Below the pieces are notes generated by a model. That model did no database searches and had not been told where the DNA came from. It saw nothing but the letters and a program-made list of their open reading frames with translations. The position numbers and the translations under genes were made by a program. Positions 9,452 to 20,240 of a stretch of 64,000 bases of DNA are shown piece by piece; position 1 is the first letter of the stretch; each line of letters begins with the position of its first letter. The DNA comes from Hanleya hanleyi (lineage: Eukaryota; Mollusca; Polyplacophora; Lepidopleurida; Hanleyidae). The stretch is taken from contig JAVTVY010018875.1 of assembly GCA_036873755.1 (NCBI GenBank), positions 1-64,000 on the forward strand. The letters run 5' to 3'.

Positions 9452-12400
9452 ATGGCTGAACCATTAGACAGTCCAAATCCTACTGTTCACAGTGACACTG
9501 AAATAGGTGAACAGTCAGGTGCCCGTAGAAAAACACCCACAGAAAAAGGGTTACAGTACACGATCGACATCAAACTCAAAGCATTGAGATCGGTCTATAA
9601 AAGACAGAAAACAAAATCAGAGCATATTAACAGTCTGATTGTTAAACATGAGCCTGTCACTGCAATACATAGTGCATACGCTGATTTGTTGACTGGTTTT
9701 CCAGAATTTGACTTCCTGTATGACGAGTTGATTAAACTCACAGAAGGTCAGAAGTTTCCTGAGATACAGAAGTGTTTGTCAGACATGAATACATACTTAA
9801 GAGAGTCCAGAAGATCAATTCAACAATGGATTGATGATGAGCATAATAAGTCTGTTACAGTTGTTAATGACAATTTAGATGATGTTGGACCTTATGATAG
9901 TGTTTCCATGGTTGGAAGTCGGGCAAAATCCATTAAGTCTGTGATAAGTTCCTTGGCCGCCGCACGTCTTGAGGAGAAACAGAGGAAAGCTGAACTTAGT
10001 GTACAGGCTGCCCTTCTTAAGAGAAAGCAACAGATTGAGATGGCAAAGTTCCGGTTACAGCAAGAAGCTGAAGAGCTGGAAATGGACACAAAGCTTGCTG
10101 TTGTGAATGCCAAGGCAGACATTATTGAGACATTAGTGAAAGAAGAGATACAGGACAATGTTAATGTTAATGACAATAATATTGAAAGTGAACAGAGTAA
10201 CAAAGTGAAGCCTGTAGGTAAGACAGGGAAGGTTGATCAACATATGGCAAAGCCTACTACAGATATCAGTAAGTCTGTGTTAAACCCAATTGTCACATCT
10301 TTTGTGCCCTCCTATGTTTCAAATGTTGATATGACACAAGGTTCACATGAGGTTATCTCCCCTGCACAGGTTATACCATTAACCAGTAATGGATCTAACA
10401 CTGTTAATGTTGATGTTGTTCAGTCAGTGGTAAAACACCTAAGTAAACCTCACCCTGAAATCAAGAAGTTTTCAGGTAACCCACTTGAGTACAGAAAGTT
10501 TATCCGACAATTTGAAACAAAGATTTGTGTAAATACTCAGTCTGAGGATGAGAGGTTAAATTACCTTGATCAGTTCACTGAAGGTGAACCAAACAAAATT
10601 GTTTCGGGTTATTGTTACTTAGTAGCTTCAGTAGGATACCCCGCAGCTAGACAAGAGTTGGAAGACAGGTATGGTAATGACCAAATCTTAGCTAATGCCT
10701 TTGTTAAAAGGGCTCTTGATTGGTCATTAATCAAAGCTGATAATAGCAAAGCACTAGATGACTTCTCCATTTTCCTTTCTGAATGCTCAAATGCCTTGAC
10801 TAGTGTTCCTGCTGTCAGGGTATTGGAGTACCCTGACAACATGAGGAAGTTGGTGAGTAAGCTCCCTTACAATTGTCAGGAAAAATGGCGAAACATTGTC
10901 TATACGACGAATAGTAAACACCAACAAGTTAAGTTTGACCAACTGGTAAATTTTGTCAAATGTGAAGCTAAAAAAGCTACTGACCCAGTGTATGGTAAGG
11001 ATATGCTACGCCAAGAACAAAGCCCAACAGTCAATAGGTTACCTCCAAAAAAAATGTTTAATCCCATGAAAACAAAAGGTACATTTACCACTTCTCTGTC
11101 CACAGACGAGTCATCCTCGCAAGCTCAATCTGTATTCTTACAAGGCCCTAAGTCAACCGACGATGGTTACTCAACAAAATGCAAAGCAGCCTTAAAACCT
11201 TGTATTTTTTGTGATGGTGGAAACCACTGTTTTGAAGAGTGTAGAAAATTTCGAGCCAAAGACATTCAAGATAGACTAAATTTTCTACGATCGAAAGGCC
11301 TTTGTTTCGGGTGCCTTCGCTTCGGCCACATGCACAGGACATGTAAATTCAAATCAGTATGTTCAATTTGTCAAGGCAGACACTCGACAGCATGTCATGT
11401 TGATTATAACAAGGGTGACCAACTGAAACCTAGTGGTGAGGTTACAAGTGCTTATGCCAGTTTACCTACATGTTATACAGGGGCCGGGGCAGCTCATACA
11501 GGGGCTGGGGCAGCACAGTGCACCATGGCTATCGTTCCGGTAGTTGTTAAACTACATAATGGGTTGAAATGTATCAATACCTATGCGTTTCTCGACCCAG
11601 GAAGTAGCGTGAGTTTTTGTACTCAAGAGTTGATGGATCCTCTTGGTGGCAATGGTAAACGGCTGAAAATAACTCTTGACACTATGGGTCCCCAACACAC
11701 AATGACTACACAAGCCATCAATGGACTCGAGATCTGCGACTTGGATATGAACAATACAATTCAACTTCCTACGGTTTATACCAAGAATAGGATTCCGGTA
11801 TCCAAGACCCAGATCCCTACTTCTGAAGACTTGATGAAGTGGCCCCACTTAAGGGACATTCATCTTCCTCAGATTGACGGTGAAGTAGGACTGTTGATTG
11901 GCAATAACATTCCTGACGTTTACACGCCTCTTCACCTGCGTACTGGTCCCTCCGGTACTCCTCATGCAACCAAAACCCGCGTAGGTTGGGTTATTTGGAG
12001 TTTGCTTCGTGGAGTTGACCAAGACAAAAAAAGTGGACAGAAGCAACATTTCTCTGTTAACAGAACAGAAGTGGTAGCCATACAAGAAGCTGAACAACTG
12101 AATACACTCGATCGATTAGTCAGAGAGTCAATAAACTTTGACTTCCCTGAACGCCTCATAGATGATCGTAAAGAGTGGTCTAAAGAAGATAAGATGTTCA
12201 TGAAAAAGGTAGAGGATTCTATGACTCTAGAAGATGGCCATTACTACATCAATTTACCATTTAAGGAGGAAAACGTTCGTCTTCCCGACAACATTTCTCA
12301 AGCTACTCAGCGCCTGAGAGGCCTTCAGAAGAAGTTCAATCAGAATTTCAAATTCTTTGAAGACTACAAAGTTTTCATGGCCACCATATTGGAGAAAGGG

Positions 12401-15400
12401 TATGCGGAGCAAGTTCCGGCAAACGAAATTTGTCGTGATGATGGTAGGGTGTGGTACATCCCACACCATGGGGTGTACCACCCACGAAAACCTGACAAGG
12501 TTAGAGTTGTTTTTGACTGTTCAGCAGTCTATCAAGGCATCTCCCTCAACAGCATGCTGTTACAAGGACCCGATCTCACGAACAACCTGGTCGGGGTCCT
12601 GTTGCGCTTCAGGCAAGAGCCAGTTGCCATAATGGGGGATATAGAATCTATGTATTACCAGGTCAGAGTACCTAAAACCGACTGCGACGTTCTACGCTTC
12701 CTGTGGTGGCCTAATGGCAATCTACAGTGTGAACCACATATCTTCAGAATGAAAGTTCATCTGTTTGGGGGTGTATCTTCGCCGAGCTGCTCATGTGCAG
12801 CTCTTCGTCAGACAGCAGTTGATAACGCGGCTGATTATGATTCTTCAGTCTCTGACATACTTCTTAAGAATTTTTATGTGGATGACTGTTTGAAGGCTGT
12901 TCCTACAGAAGAAGATGCATGCAGACAAGTGAGTGATCTTATGTCACTGTGTCACAAGGGTGGTTTCACATTGACTAAGTGGGTCAGCAACAGTCATCGG
13001 GTCATCGAATCCATCCCAGTGGAGCATCGAGCTAAAGGCATCAAGGAACTGGAATTGAAATTTGACACCATGCCAGGCGAACGAGCTTTGGGAGTCTTCT
13101 GGAGTTTGGAAACCGACAGTTTGGGCTTCAGGATCCGCTTGCAGAACCGATCCAACTCGAGAAGAGGCATTCTCTCCCTTGTGAGCTCAGTATATGACCC
13201 TCTGGGATTCGCCTCACCTTTTATATTACCTGCCAAAATACTGCTTCAAGACCTGTGTCGTCAAGGCATCGGTTGGGACCAAGAGATCTCTGAAAATCAG
13301 ATCAAAGTTTGGGATCAATGGTTGATTGACTTGCCTCTGCTTGAGAAACTTGAATTCTTAAGATGTTACAAGCCCACCAACTTCGGAGATGTTTCCTCTT
13401 GTCAGGTCCACGTCTTTTCAGATGCGAGTAACCTTGGGTATGGCGTAGTCGTGTACCTACGTCTTACCAATGAGAGCAATCAGATCCACTGCAGTCTGCT
13501 GTTGGCTAAGTCAAGAGTCGCACCGTTAAAGCAGATGACGATGCCTAGGATGGAATTGACTGCAGCTATGGTGGCAATCCGGATTTCACGTATCGTACAG
13601 AGAGAACTAGAGTATCACATTGACAAAGTTTTCTACTGGACAGACAGTATGTCCGTCCTAAGGTACATTTGTAACGACGCTTCACGTTTTAAAACATTTG
13701 TGGCCAATCGTGTTGCAGTCATTAGAGATGCGTCTGAGGTCCAACAGTGGAACTACATTGATACGAAAACCAATCCTGCGGATGTAGCGTCCAGAGGCTT
13801 GACGATTAAACAACTTCTCAAGGCACAGCATTGGTTTCGTGGACCAGACTTTCTGTGGAGGCCAGATCATGAGTGGCCCACAGTTCCTGATAGTGACAAG
13901 GATATATCTACTGAAGATCCTGAAGTGAAAACAGTATTCACTACAACAGCCAACACTCAGCTTGTTCCACCCATTGATCAGCTTCTGATGCATTGTAGCA
14001 GCTGGTTTAAGCTTAAGCGTCTTGTGGCTTGGTTCTTGCGCCTTAAGGACATCCTCCTTACCAAGGTGTCTCGAAGAACCACTGCCGAACTCTCGACCAA
14101 GACTGTTCATAAGAAGTACTTGACTACAGAAGATTTGGACAAGGCTGAGTTTGCCATCGTCAAGTATGTTCAACAGCAGCATTTCCACGAGGAGATACTT
14201 ACCCTGCAGAGTCCAAATCCTAAGTTCAAAAGCTCAAGTCCCATCAGAAAACTTGATCCTTACATGTGTGATGGTGTCATCCGGGTCGGTGGTCGTCTTG
14301 AACGTGCCAACATTCCTGCTAAAGTTAAGCACCCTGTAGTGTTGCCTGCAAAGTCCTGGGTTTCTTACCTTATCCTCAACGATGTTCACCACTCTACTGG
14401 ACATTTAGGCAAAAACAGTATACTCACCATCGTACGCCAGAAATATTGGATTCTGCGAGCGGGTAGCTCCATCAAAAGCTTGGTCTCCAAATGTGTGGTC
14501 TGCAGGAAGTATCAGGCCAAAGCACAACAACAGAAGATGGCAGACTTGCCTACCGATAGACTTACCCCTGATGAAGCTCCATTTACTCGGGTAGGCGTTG
14601 ACTATTTCGGACCATTCCAGGTTAAACGTGGACGCTGCACTGTTAAGAGGTATGGTGTTGTGTTCACGTGTCTGAATAGCCGAGCTGTTCATTTAGAGAT
14701 GGCTAATTCTCTCACTACTGATTCCTGTATTAATGCTCTTCGGAGATTTATAGCCAGGAGAGGCGTTGTTAAGGTTATGTGGTCTGACAATGGAACCAAC
14801 CTCGTGGGTTGCGAACAAGAACTCCGATCAGCTCTTAAGGAATGGAACCAATCTAGGATTCATAACGAGCTCCTTCAGAAGAACATCAGATGGGAGTTTA
14901 ACCCACCCGCTGGTTCTCACCATGGTGGTGTTTGGGAACGTATGATACGTTCAGTAAGAAAGATATTGTATTCACTCATGAAGCAGCAAGTCATTCGGCT
15001 GGATAACGAGCTTTTGTCAACACTGTTCTGTGAAGTTGAGTCAATCTTAAACTCCAGACCTCTCACAGAAATGCCGGTTGACCCGAGTGATCTTCAACCC
15101 CTCACACCAAATCACCTGATTTTGCTACATTCTACTCAACAGCTACCTCCTGGTATGTTCGACAGACAGGACACCTACGCTAGAAGACGTTGGCGACAAG
15201 TTCAGTATCTTGCCAACGTATTTTGGACAAGATGGCTTCACGAGTACATCCCACTTCTGCAAGCAAGGCAGAAATGGCTATCCCCGAACCAAAATCTTGT
15301 AGTTGACGATGTTGTCTTGATAGCAGACAACACTCCCAGAAATACTTGGTCACTTGGTAGGGTAGCGGAAGTTTTGAAGGACAAAAAGGGCCTAGTAAGA

Positions 15401-15481
15401 ATAGTAGACGTTCAGACAAAGTCTGGAATATTAAGACGACCTGTTGACAAGTTATGTCTCATTTCTCATGCTGTTGCGTAA
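9452..15481 (+). CDS. gag-pol: Gag-Pol polyprotein of BEL/Pao retrotransposon
   Basis: One frame of 2009 residues, starting at an ATG in good context (AAGATGG). In order: an N-terminal coiled coil of Glu/Lys/Ala repeats (about 165-225); a DUF1759-type Gag domain (about 335-480); Cys/His zinc-knuckle motifs near 583 (CIFC) and 616 (CFGCLRFGHMHRTC); an aspartic protease with DPGSS near 713; a reverse transcriptase with YVDD near 1140; an RNase H with FSDAS near 1322 and TDS near 1397; an H2C2 zinc-binding domain (HHSTGH, then CVVC, about 1645-1690); an integrase core with Asp near 1716, Asp near 1778 in WSDNGTN and Glu near 1828 in WERMIR; and a DUF5641-type C-terminus (about 1910-2005). The protein would assemble particles, copy the RNA and integrate the DNA. 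All catalytic residues I looked for are present and there is no internal stop. Protease Asp-Pro-Gly in place of the more usual Asp-Ser/Thr-Gly is seen in some BEL/Pao proteins. Confidence 0.97.
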   Translation: MAEPLDSPNPTVHSDTEIGEQSGARRKTPTEKGLQYTIDIKLKALRSVYKRQKTKSEHINSLIVKHEPVTAIHSAYADLLTGFPEFDFLYDELIKLTEGQKFPEIQKCLSDMNTYLRESRRSIQQWIDDEHNKSVTVVNDNLDDVGPYDSVSMVGSRAKSIKSVISSLAAARLEEKQRKAELSVQAALLKRKQQIEMAKFRLQQEAEELEMDTKLAVVNAKADIIETLVKEEIQDNVNVNDNNIESEQSNKVKPVGKTGKVDQHMAKPTTDISKSVLNPIVTSFVPSYVSNVDMTQGSHEVISPAQVIPLTSNGSNTVNVDVVQSVVKHLSKPHPEIKKFSGNPLEYRKFIRQFETKICVNTQSEDERLNYLDQFTEGEPNKIVSGYCYLVASVGYPAARQELEDRYGNDQILANAFVKRALDWSLIKADNSKALDDFSIFLSECSNALTSVPAVRVLEYPDNMRKLVSKLPYNCQEKWRNIVYTTNSKHQQVKFDQLVNFVKCEAKKATDPVYGKDMLRQEQSPTVNRLPPKKMFNPMKTKGTFTTSLSTDESSSQAQSVFLQGPKSTDDGYSTKCKAALKPCIFCDGGNHCFEECRKFRAKDIQDRLNFLRSKGLCFGCLRFGHMHRTCKFKSVCSICQGRHSTACHVDYNKGDQLKPSGEVTSAYASLPTCYTGAGAAHTGAGAAQCTMAIVPVVVKLHNGLKCINTYAFLDPGSSVSFCTQELMDPLGGNGKRLKITLDTMGPQHTMTTQAINGLEICDLDMNNTIQLPTVYTKNRIPVSKTQIPTSEDLMKWPHLRDIHLPQIDGEVGLLIGNNIPDVYTPLHLRTGPSGTPHATKTRVGWVIWSLLRGVDQDKKSGQKQHFSVNRTEVVAIQEAEQLNTLDRLVRESINFDFPERLIDDRKEWSKEDKMFMKKVEDSMTLEDGHYYINLPFKEENVRLPDNISQATQRLRGLQKKFNQNFKFFEDYKVFMATILEKGYAEQVPANEICRDDGRVWYIPHHGVYHPRKPDKVRVVFDCSAVYQGISLNSMLLQGPDLTNNLVGVLLRFRQEPVAIMGDIESMYYQVRVPKTDCDVLRFLWWPNGNLQCEPHIFRMKVHLFGGVSSPSCSCAALRQTAVDNAADYDSSVSDILLKNFYVDDCLKAVPTEEDACRQVSDLMSLCHKGGFTLTKWVSNSHRVIESIPVEHRAKGIKELELKFDTMPGERALGVFWSLETDSLGFRIRLQNRSNSRRGILSLVSSVYDPLGFASPFILPAKILLQDLCRQGIGWDQEISENQIKVWDQWLIDLPLLEKLEFLRCYKPTNFGDVSSCQVHVFSDASNLGYGVVVYLRLTNESNQIHCSLLLAKSRVAPLKQMTMPRMELTAAMVAIRISRIVQRELEYHIDKVFYWTDSMSVLRYICNDASRFKTFVANRVAVIRDASEVQQWNYIDTKTNPADVASRGLTIKQLLKAQHWFRGPDFLWRPDHEWPTVPDSDKDISTEDPEVKTVFTTTANTQLVPPIDQLLMHCSSWFKLKRLVAWFLRLKDILLTKVSRRTTAELSTKTVHKKYLTTEDLDKAEFAIVKYVQQQHFHEEILTLQSPNPKFKSSSPIRKLDPYMCDGVIRVGGRLERANIPAKVKHPVVLPAKSWVSYLILNDVHHSTGHLGKNSILTIVRQKYWILRAGSSIKSLVSKCVVCRKYQAKAQQQKMADLPTDRLTPDEAPFTRVGVDYFGPFQVKRGRCTVKRYGVVFTCLNSRAVHLEMANSLTTDSCINALRRFIARRGVVKVMWSDNGTNLVGCEQELRSALKEWNQSRIHNELLQKNIRWEFNPPAGSHHGGVWERMIRSVRKILYSLMKQQVIRLDNELLSTLFCEVESILNSRPLTEMPVDPSDLQPLTPNHLILLHSTQQLPPGMFDRQDTYARRRWRQVQYLANVFWTRWLHEYIPLLQARQKWLSPNQNLVVDDVVLIADNTPRNTWSLGRVAEVLKDKKGLVRIVDVQTKSGILRRPVDKLCLISHAVA

Positions 15482-15557
15482 AATGCTTTGTTCTTGGTTA
15501 GGCCTTATCAGTATTAATAGAATTGATTCGAGGTTTCTCATCAATTAGGGGCCGGTA

Positions 15558-16109
15558 TGTAGCGGCCTAACAGCATTTTACCTTAAATTGTGTATGGTCC
15601 ATGGGAGACTACTCTTACAGCTACTTGGTAATATTTTGTACGTTATCATGTGACTCAACTAATGGCTGCCTCCATGTAAGGCAGGTTGGTTCACCATGTG
15701 TGAGATAGATAGAGGTCATAACATACGGTACGTTGTTTTTCTATCATGTATTTGGTTGTGTATACTTTCATGAACAACTAAGCTATGTGTAGAATTTTGT
15801 TTTGGTAGATATCTAAGCTAAAATAATGTTATTTGCTCAACGTAAACTGGTAATGCAATTTCATGTTGTTGTTGTTGTTTCACATGTATCTGCTCTTTAC
15901 GTGTTCAAATCATTTCGTATACTTGTGACCGAAATGTAACTTCTTTTTTCTTTCATTTTTCTTGCAGTCAATAATTCAAAGCTCTGTATACCTAAAGATA
16001 TCGCTGTCACAAATTCAGAAACTCCCGAGTTATTTGTGTGGTTGTGATAATAAACAGAACAGGACTGCGATTCATTGGCGAGTTAGACTTTCTATTTCTG
16101 ACGCCTAAA
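15558..16109 (+). repeat. 3' LTR of BEL/Pao element
   Basis: 552 bp, identical to the 5' LTR except for one substitution (ACACTT to ATACTT) and one extra GTT in a GTT run. AATAAA at 16049-16054. Followed directly by ATCAT, the second copy of the target duplication. Confidence 0.96.
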
Positions 16110-16114
16110 ATCAT

Positions 16115-16502
16115 AAATGTCCCATTCCATTTTCTCTGCCCGAAAAGTTAGTGATTTGAGCCGAAACTCTATCAACGAAGGTCGTAATCGAAATCTAGTC
16201 TGTTAAGTGGGCACTACAACATCAATTTCCTCCATAAGAGATGCGATATGTTTTCCTCCAGTAAGCCGTACAGATCAGCTTCATCGACCAAGCTGGTACC
16301 AGAGCTGGATTTTTATTTGCTACACTTATCCAGCATGTTTATTCCAGTCTAGTTTCTTCGTGCAAGGTCAGAATAGTTCTTCATTTTGTATTCAGGAACC
16401 GCAGCACTAGGACAATTCTGCTTCAAATCGCGAGAGATGTTGAACCCCAATACTCCGGGCACTGCAGTCTTCCTGTTCCTCGTGACACTGTCATCTGAGT
16501 CT
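16115..16502 (-). pseudogene. 5' part of the decayed reading frame interrupted by BEL/Pao
   Basis: Minus-strand translation gives coding-like sequence in pieces. It is open from about 16502 with stops (TAG, TAA) near 16350 and 16317, a shift of two bases near 16238, and another stop (TAA) at 16203-16205 before the part that runs into the BEL insertion site. A PGVLGFN motif near the start recalls the end of a retroviral-type aspartic protease, so an old LTR-retrotransposon relic is possible; this is weak. Decay preceded the BEL insertion, because stops lie on both sides while the BEL LTRs are nearly identical. Confidence 0.33.
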
Positions 16503-16710
16503 TAACCCATTAAAAATCTCATCCAATTCACAAACAAATACCAGCTAAATCCAATTGTATGTACGCTACGCTACCCTCTATCTGCTGTGGACATGCGAAT
16601 GATAAAACGTACATCAACGAAGTCACAATTGTGATCTGCGGTTCCTTCGGTAAAATGCTTCCGTTATTGCGGACACATGGGTCGCTGTAGCCATCAAGCA
16701 TAGCATCTCT

Positions 16711-17180
16711 GTTACAGGCGTCATATTCCACATTCAATACTCAGCCGTCGTCCACAAAATATTTACGCGTCAATAATCGAAACACCTTTTTCGTACGAAA
16801 GTTCGCATCAGTTCTAGATATGCATGAACTGAAAATTAAAAACTCAAGATGGTTCCCTGCAAGAGAGACGTCAACAGTTTTCAATGATGACAGTAAGTCA
16901 CCGTGTTCTTTACATAAAATCCTTATCATTGATCAATATTCTTTATCCGAATTAATTTCCAAGTCGTCTTCTCAGTCACGCTTTGATTTTTACTGTTCAT
17001 TTGAATACCATGGACATGTGAAATATAAAACGGCGTATAGCCCCGGATTAACGAAATTAGTTGCGAGACGTAGTGTCAGAGATCTTCCATTTCCCCGTCA
17101 GTGTGCACTTTTTTCACAGGATTTGAGAAACTTTGAATGGAGGTGTATAGTGTTTGACATGGTCATGCCCCGATCACTCT
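16711..17180 (-). mobile_element. Penelope-like 3' end, copy 1 (diverged)
   Basis: On the minus strand it follows the same order as 57780-58306: a C-terminal coding remnant (CTCCATTCAAAGTTTCTCAA), the AATCCGGGGCTA block, a degraded copy of the 23-nt hairpin at 16973-16995, an ATCATTGAAAACTGTTGAC block, a CTCTCTTGCAG tract and a terminal GGACGACGGCTGA...TGTAAC. A 120-codon plus-strand frame at 16820-17182 is only a shadow of this repeat. Confidence 0.7.
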
Positions 17181-17534
17181 AGATAAGAATGGGACTGTGT
17201 ATAACTGGGAACCCGCGGTGTGGCTCTCGTATGTGGGTCGTTTTAATTAATTGGGTTTATCCGTCTCGAGCAAAGCTCTATCACTCAGCAATTCTGTATG
17301 CCAATTTAGGTGTCGATAGCTACAGCGATCTGGCTTCTTGAGTGATTCAGTCACACGGACAAGACTGATAGCAAGCCAGCAAAACAGACGGATATCGTGA
17401 TGACATGATCCCTCCGGCATATATACTGAAGCGATAAAATTTAATTTGTTTGAACAGCTAGCTAGCTTCTCGCAACCTCGGTTGGAACGTCATTTACCTA
17501 AAGTGTCGCAGAAGAATTAGGTGGCTCACGTTGG
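17181..17534. other. No feature recognised
   Basis: Short unassigned spacer between two Penelope-like ends in opposite orientation. Confidence 0.4.
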
Positions 17535-17766
17535 TTTCCGATACCGATTTGAAATTTTTGGAACATCATGATGTCTTGCTGGCATCATTGAAAACTGTTG
17601 ACCGTTTCTGTTTTGCAGAAAATTAGCCTAATTTTATGTATACTATGATTTATCCTTTTAATTTGGTGCACATGTTATTATATGAATTAGGTCATTGGAT
17701 TATGGACGCGGAAATTCTTTAATGGACGACGGCTGAATATTGAATGGCGGACTAGACTCTTGTATC
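17535..17766 (+). mobile_element. Penelope-like 3' end, copy 2 (5'-truncated)
   Basis: Starts within the GGAACATCATGATGTCTTGC block, passes ATCATTGAAAACTGTTGACC, a polypyrimidine TTTCTGTTTTGCAG, ATTGGATTATGGACGCGG and ends GGACGACGGCTGAA...CTTGTA. The hairpin and coding remnant are absent, as expected for 5' truncation during target-primed copying. Confidence 0.75.
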
Positions 17767-17910
17767 ACTGAGTTACCTCCCTCGACTTGATTCGTTCCCT
17801 TCAGGTGTCAAGTGTGCTGATAGTGCATCGCTTCAGGGTGAAACATTGCTACACTTTGATAAATTCCTATTGCAACCTTGTACCTGCTATAATGAAATTA
17901 ACATTTTCGT

Positions 17911-18040
17911 CACGAACAGCGTCGTACTGTACCTTATGCAACAATCGGATTTCCTTTACAACGTCGTACTGTAACGTTATGCAACAAGCGGATTAAAATG
18001 TCCATTACAACGTCGTACCGTGACATTACGGACGACATAG
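17911..18040. repeat. Short tandem repeat, unit ~49 bp, about 2.5 copies
   Basis: Units start CGTCGTACTGTA, contain TTATGCAACAA.CGGATT and end CATTACAA or TTTACAA. The third unit is partial (CGTCGTACCGTGACATTACGG). Confidence 0.65.
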
Positions 18041-20104
18041 GGACAGGCGGACGGCTGTTTTTTATATAGGAAACACAAATATTCAGCATTCAGGGCTTAA
18101 CTAGTAATCAACAAAACGTAGAAAGAATCCCAATTTGACAATTAATATCAGCAGAGAATCTTCACATGAAGCAGTACTCGCAGGAAATCCACTGTACGTT
18201 AAACTCTCTACCGCAATCTATAATTCCGACAATATCCCATCTCGTTCATGAGACCCCATCAATAGATTTGTGATAAAGGGTGCTTGCTCAGGGTCATGGG
18301 GCATTTTGGCGAATTCTACAAAGCCAGTGTCACGAATCATCGACATCGCAATTTTGTCAGGGAATATTTCAACAACAGTTTAACTAGAAAGGAAATTGAC
18401 CCTGCTAAAGTTCGGCAATTATGCTGAAGATAGACTGCCGAGTCGAACGTGACTTGGCAAGAAGTTGATGGAATAAAGGCACATGCTAAACAAGAATCGA
18501 TATCGGTATAAAATATCTGATGGTACTCCCCAAACATGACATTGCTACATGAGGTAAACTGTTCCTATCCCGTCTCTATAATGTGATTAATTATTGTAAT
18601 ATAAATAATTAACGTGTAAGAAGAGGAATTCCGTTGATAACTATGCACGAAAATTCGGCGCCACGGTGTTCACGTCCATGCCATATCATCTGCTCTCTAT
18701 TCTGTTAATCTAATTTTCTGATTTGAAAATAGAAGCTAACGTTCATTGCCACGAAACTGCGCTCGATGATACACGGGAACAAAAAACTATCTCAGCGCCA
18801 TTATAGACGAAATATTTTTCCCACCAAGGGACAAAACCCCCAAATATATGTGCCACGTTCCATGAAACAACAGTTCTGAAGTTATTTCAAGTGTGATATA
18901 TTAACAATATCACTGAGTAATGGTTATTTTGTAGAGTTCATTTTCTTTACATGCTGCAAAAAGGGAAATTTATACAGAGTTATCTGTTGGTTTTTGAAAA
19001 GCTAAAAAGTAGATGACTAATTAAATTGGACAGACTCTATGCATCTGATAGCAGATTCCGCATAGGTAAACCATATCTGGAATGTTTGTTGTATCTCACC
19101 AAAACAATCAGTGCCCGTCATTGTTCGTTCCTGCATTACTACGTGAAAGGCAGATTAAAGGTACCAGAATGATAAGGTTACGTATTGTCATCGGTTTATC
19201 TCGAACCGGGTGGATTCGATCATGGAGCCTACTAGTAGGCTCCATGATTCGATTAAAACTTCAACAGCACCGTACTACTTTAGGGCTGTATGGAGTAGCG
19301 AGGTCTTCTAACGAAGAAAGGGATGAACGCTGAAAACGAATACAAAAGAAACAGTAACTAAACCGAGCGGGATTGGACTCATTTCAAGTGTTCAAATGTT
19401 TACTCCCAACCACCGAAGACAACACACTCTTTGCACCCACATTTACGGAGGAATACAAAGTCAGTGATTAGTGTGGTGCTATATACTGATCCGGGCAGCA
19501 AATTATTGTATTGCAGATACCGTTTGTTTGTCTCATCTCTTCGTCGCCAGATATAACATAAATTAGGTGTAAAATGAAGCCTTTGTTCAATTAGATCAAA
19601 CATGCCATTTAGGGATCACGTCCAATCGATCGAGGCGGTTTCGTGATAACTGACGTATCCCAAAATATCTCGTCTCCAAAGGTATCGGTTTATCTCTATC
19701 TCTATCATTATTCTTGCTGCTACAGAGCTTAAACTTTTCACACACTGCCTTCAGGTACTTAAATTAAATTGTTACCATTTGTGGCGGCAGATTCAATCAA
19801 TATTTCTTAAAGTGGTGTTGCTATGTAGATGCTACCCATTTGTTAAGTAGGTAATTATTGTTCGTTTTATGAACCTGAATGTTTCCTTACTCTAAGTCAA
19901 ACGGTGGGTTTAAAATATTGAAAAAATATTTAAAAAAATATTTTCTTTAGGACTACGTCTAAAGACCTAGAACATTCTATACTATACATTTTAGTCCTAG
20001 GCTATTATAAAATGCTAAATAAAAGTATAAAACGCTCAATTACATAATCGTATCTCGCCACAGTGAAATATTTGCTCCGCATATAATTTACATCTTTCAA
20101 GTGT
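18041..20104. other. About 2 kb without a recognised gene
   Basis: AT-rich spacer with only short unconvincing frames. The one structural feature I can point to is the 30-bp perfect palindrome at 19219-19248. Confidence 0.5.
19219..19248. repeat. 30-bp perfect palindrome
   Basis: ATCATGGAGCCTACT is followed at once by its exact reverse complement, centred on ACTAGT with no spacer. It is flanked on both sides by short TTCGAT-like words. It could be the fused ends of a deleted inverted-repeat element, or a chance palindrome. Confidence 0.85.
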
Positions 20105-20175
20105 GGGAGTGAGAGAAAGAGAGAATTACGGTTTAACGTCGCGTTCAGCAATATTTCAGCTATATAGCGACGATC
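20105..20175 (-). mobile_element. SINE tail, minus strand
   Basis: On the minus strand it reads ATAGCTGAAATATTGCTGAA, then CGACGTTAAACC and a pyrimidine-rich run ending in CACTC. This is the generic 3' part of the SINE group seen elsewhere in the window; no head is recognisable. Confidence 0.65.
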
Positions 20176-20240
20176 AAACAAAATTCTTAGTATTCAAGCA
20201 ACTAACTCAGTAAACTAATGCGTTAAAACAGGTACAGACA

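Larger units (their letters stand above)
8826..16109 (+). mobile_element. Full-length BEL/Pao LTR retrotransposon, very young
   Basis: Two direct LTRs (8826-9374 and 15558-16109) enclose one long gag-pol frame. The 5-bp ATCAT at 8821-8825 repeats at 16110-16114, a target duplication of the length expected for BEL/Pao. The LTRs differ by one C/T change and one extra GTT triplet, so insertion was recent. There is no third frame and hence no envelope-like gene. Internal 5' sequence after the left LTR shows no primer-binding site I can assign to a particular tRNA. A purine-rich AGGGGCCGG precedes the right LTR and may be the polypurine tract. The element may still be active. Confidence 0.96.

Noticed and set aside
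9892..10203. Minus-strand open frames inside the BEL/Pao element
   Set aside because: They are shadows of the intact gag-pol frame on the plus strand.
15482..15557. Possible envelope-like gene after pol
   Set aside because: Only 76 bp separate the gag-pol stop from the 3' LTR, so there is no room for one.
16820..17182. 120-codon plus-strand open frame
   Set aside because: It lies on the opposite strand of a diverged Penelope-like 3' end that accounts for the sequence; no motif or start context supports it.
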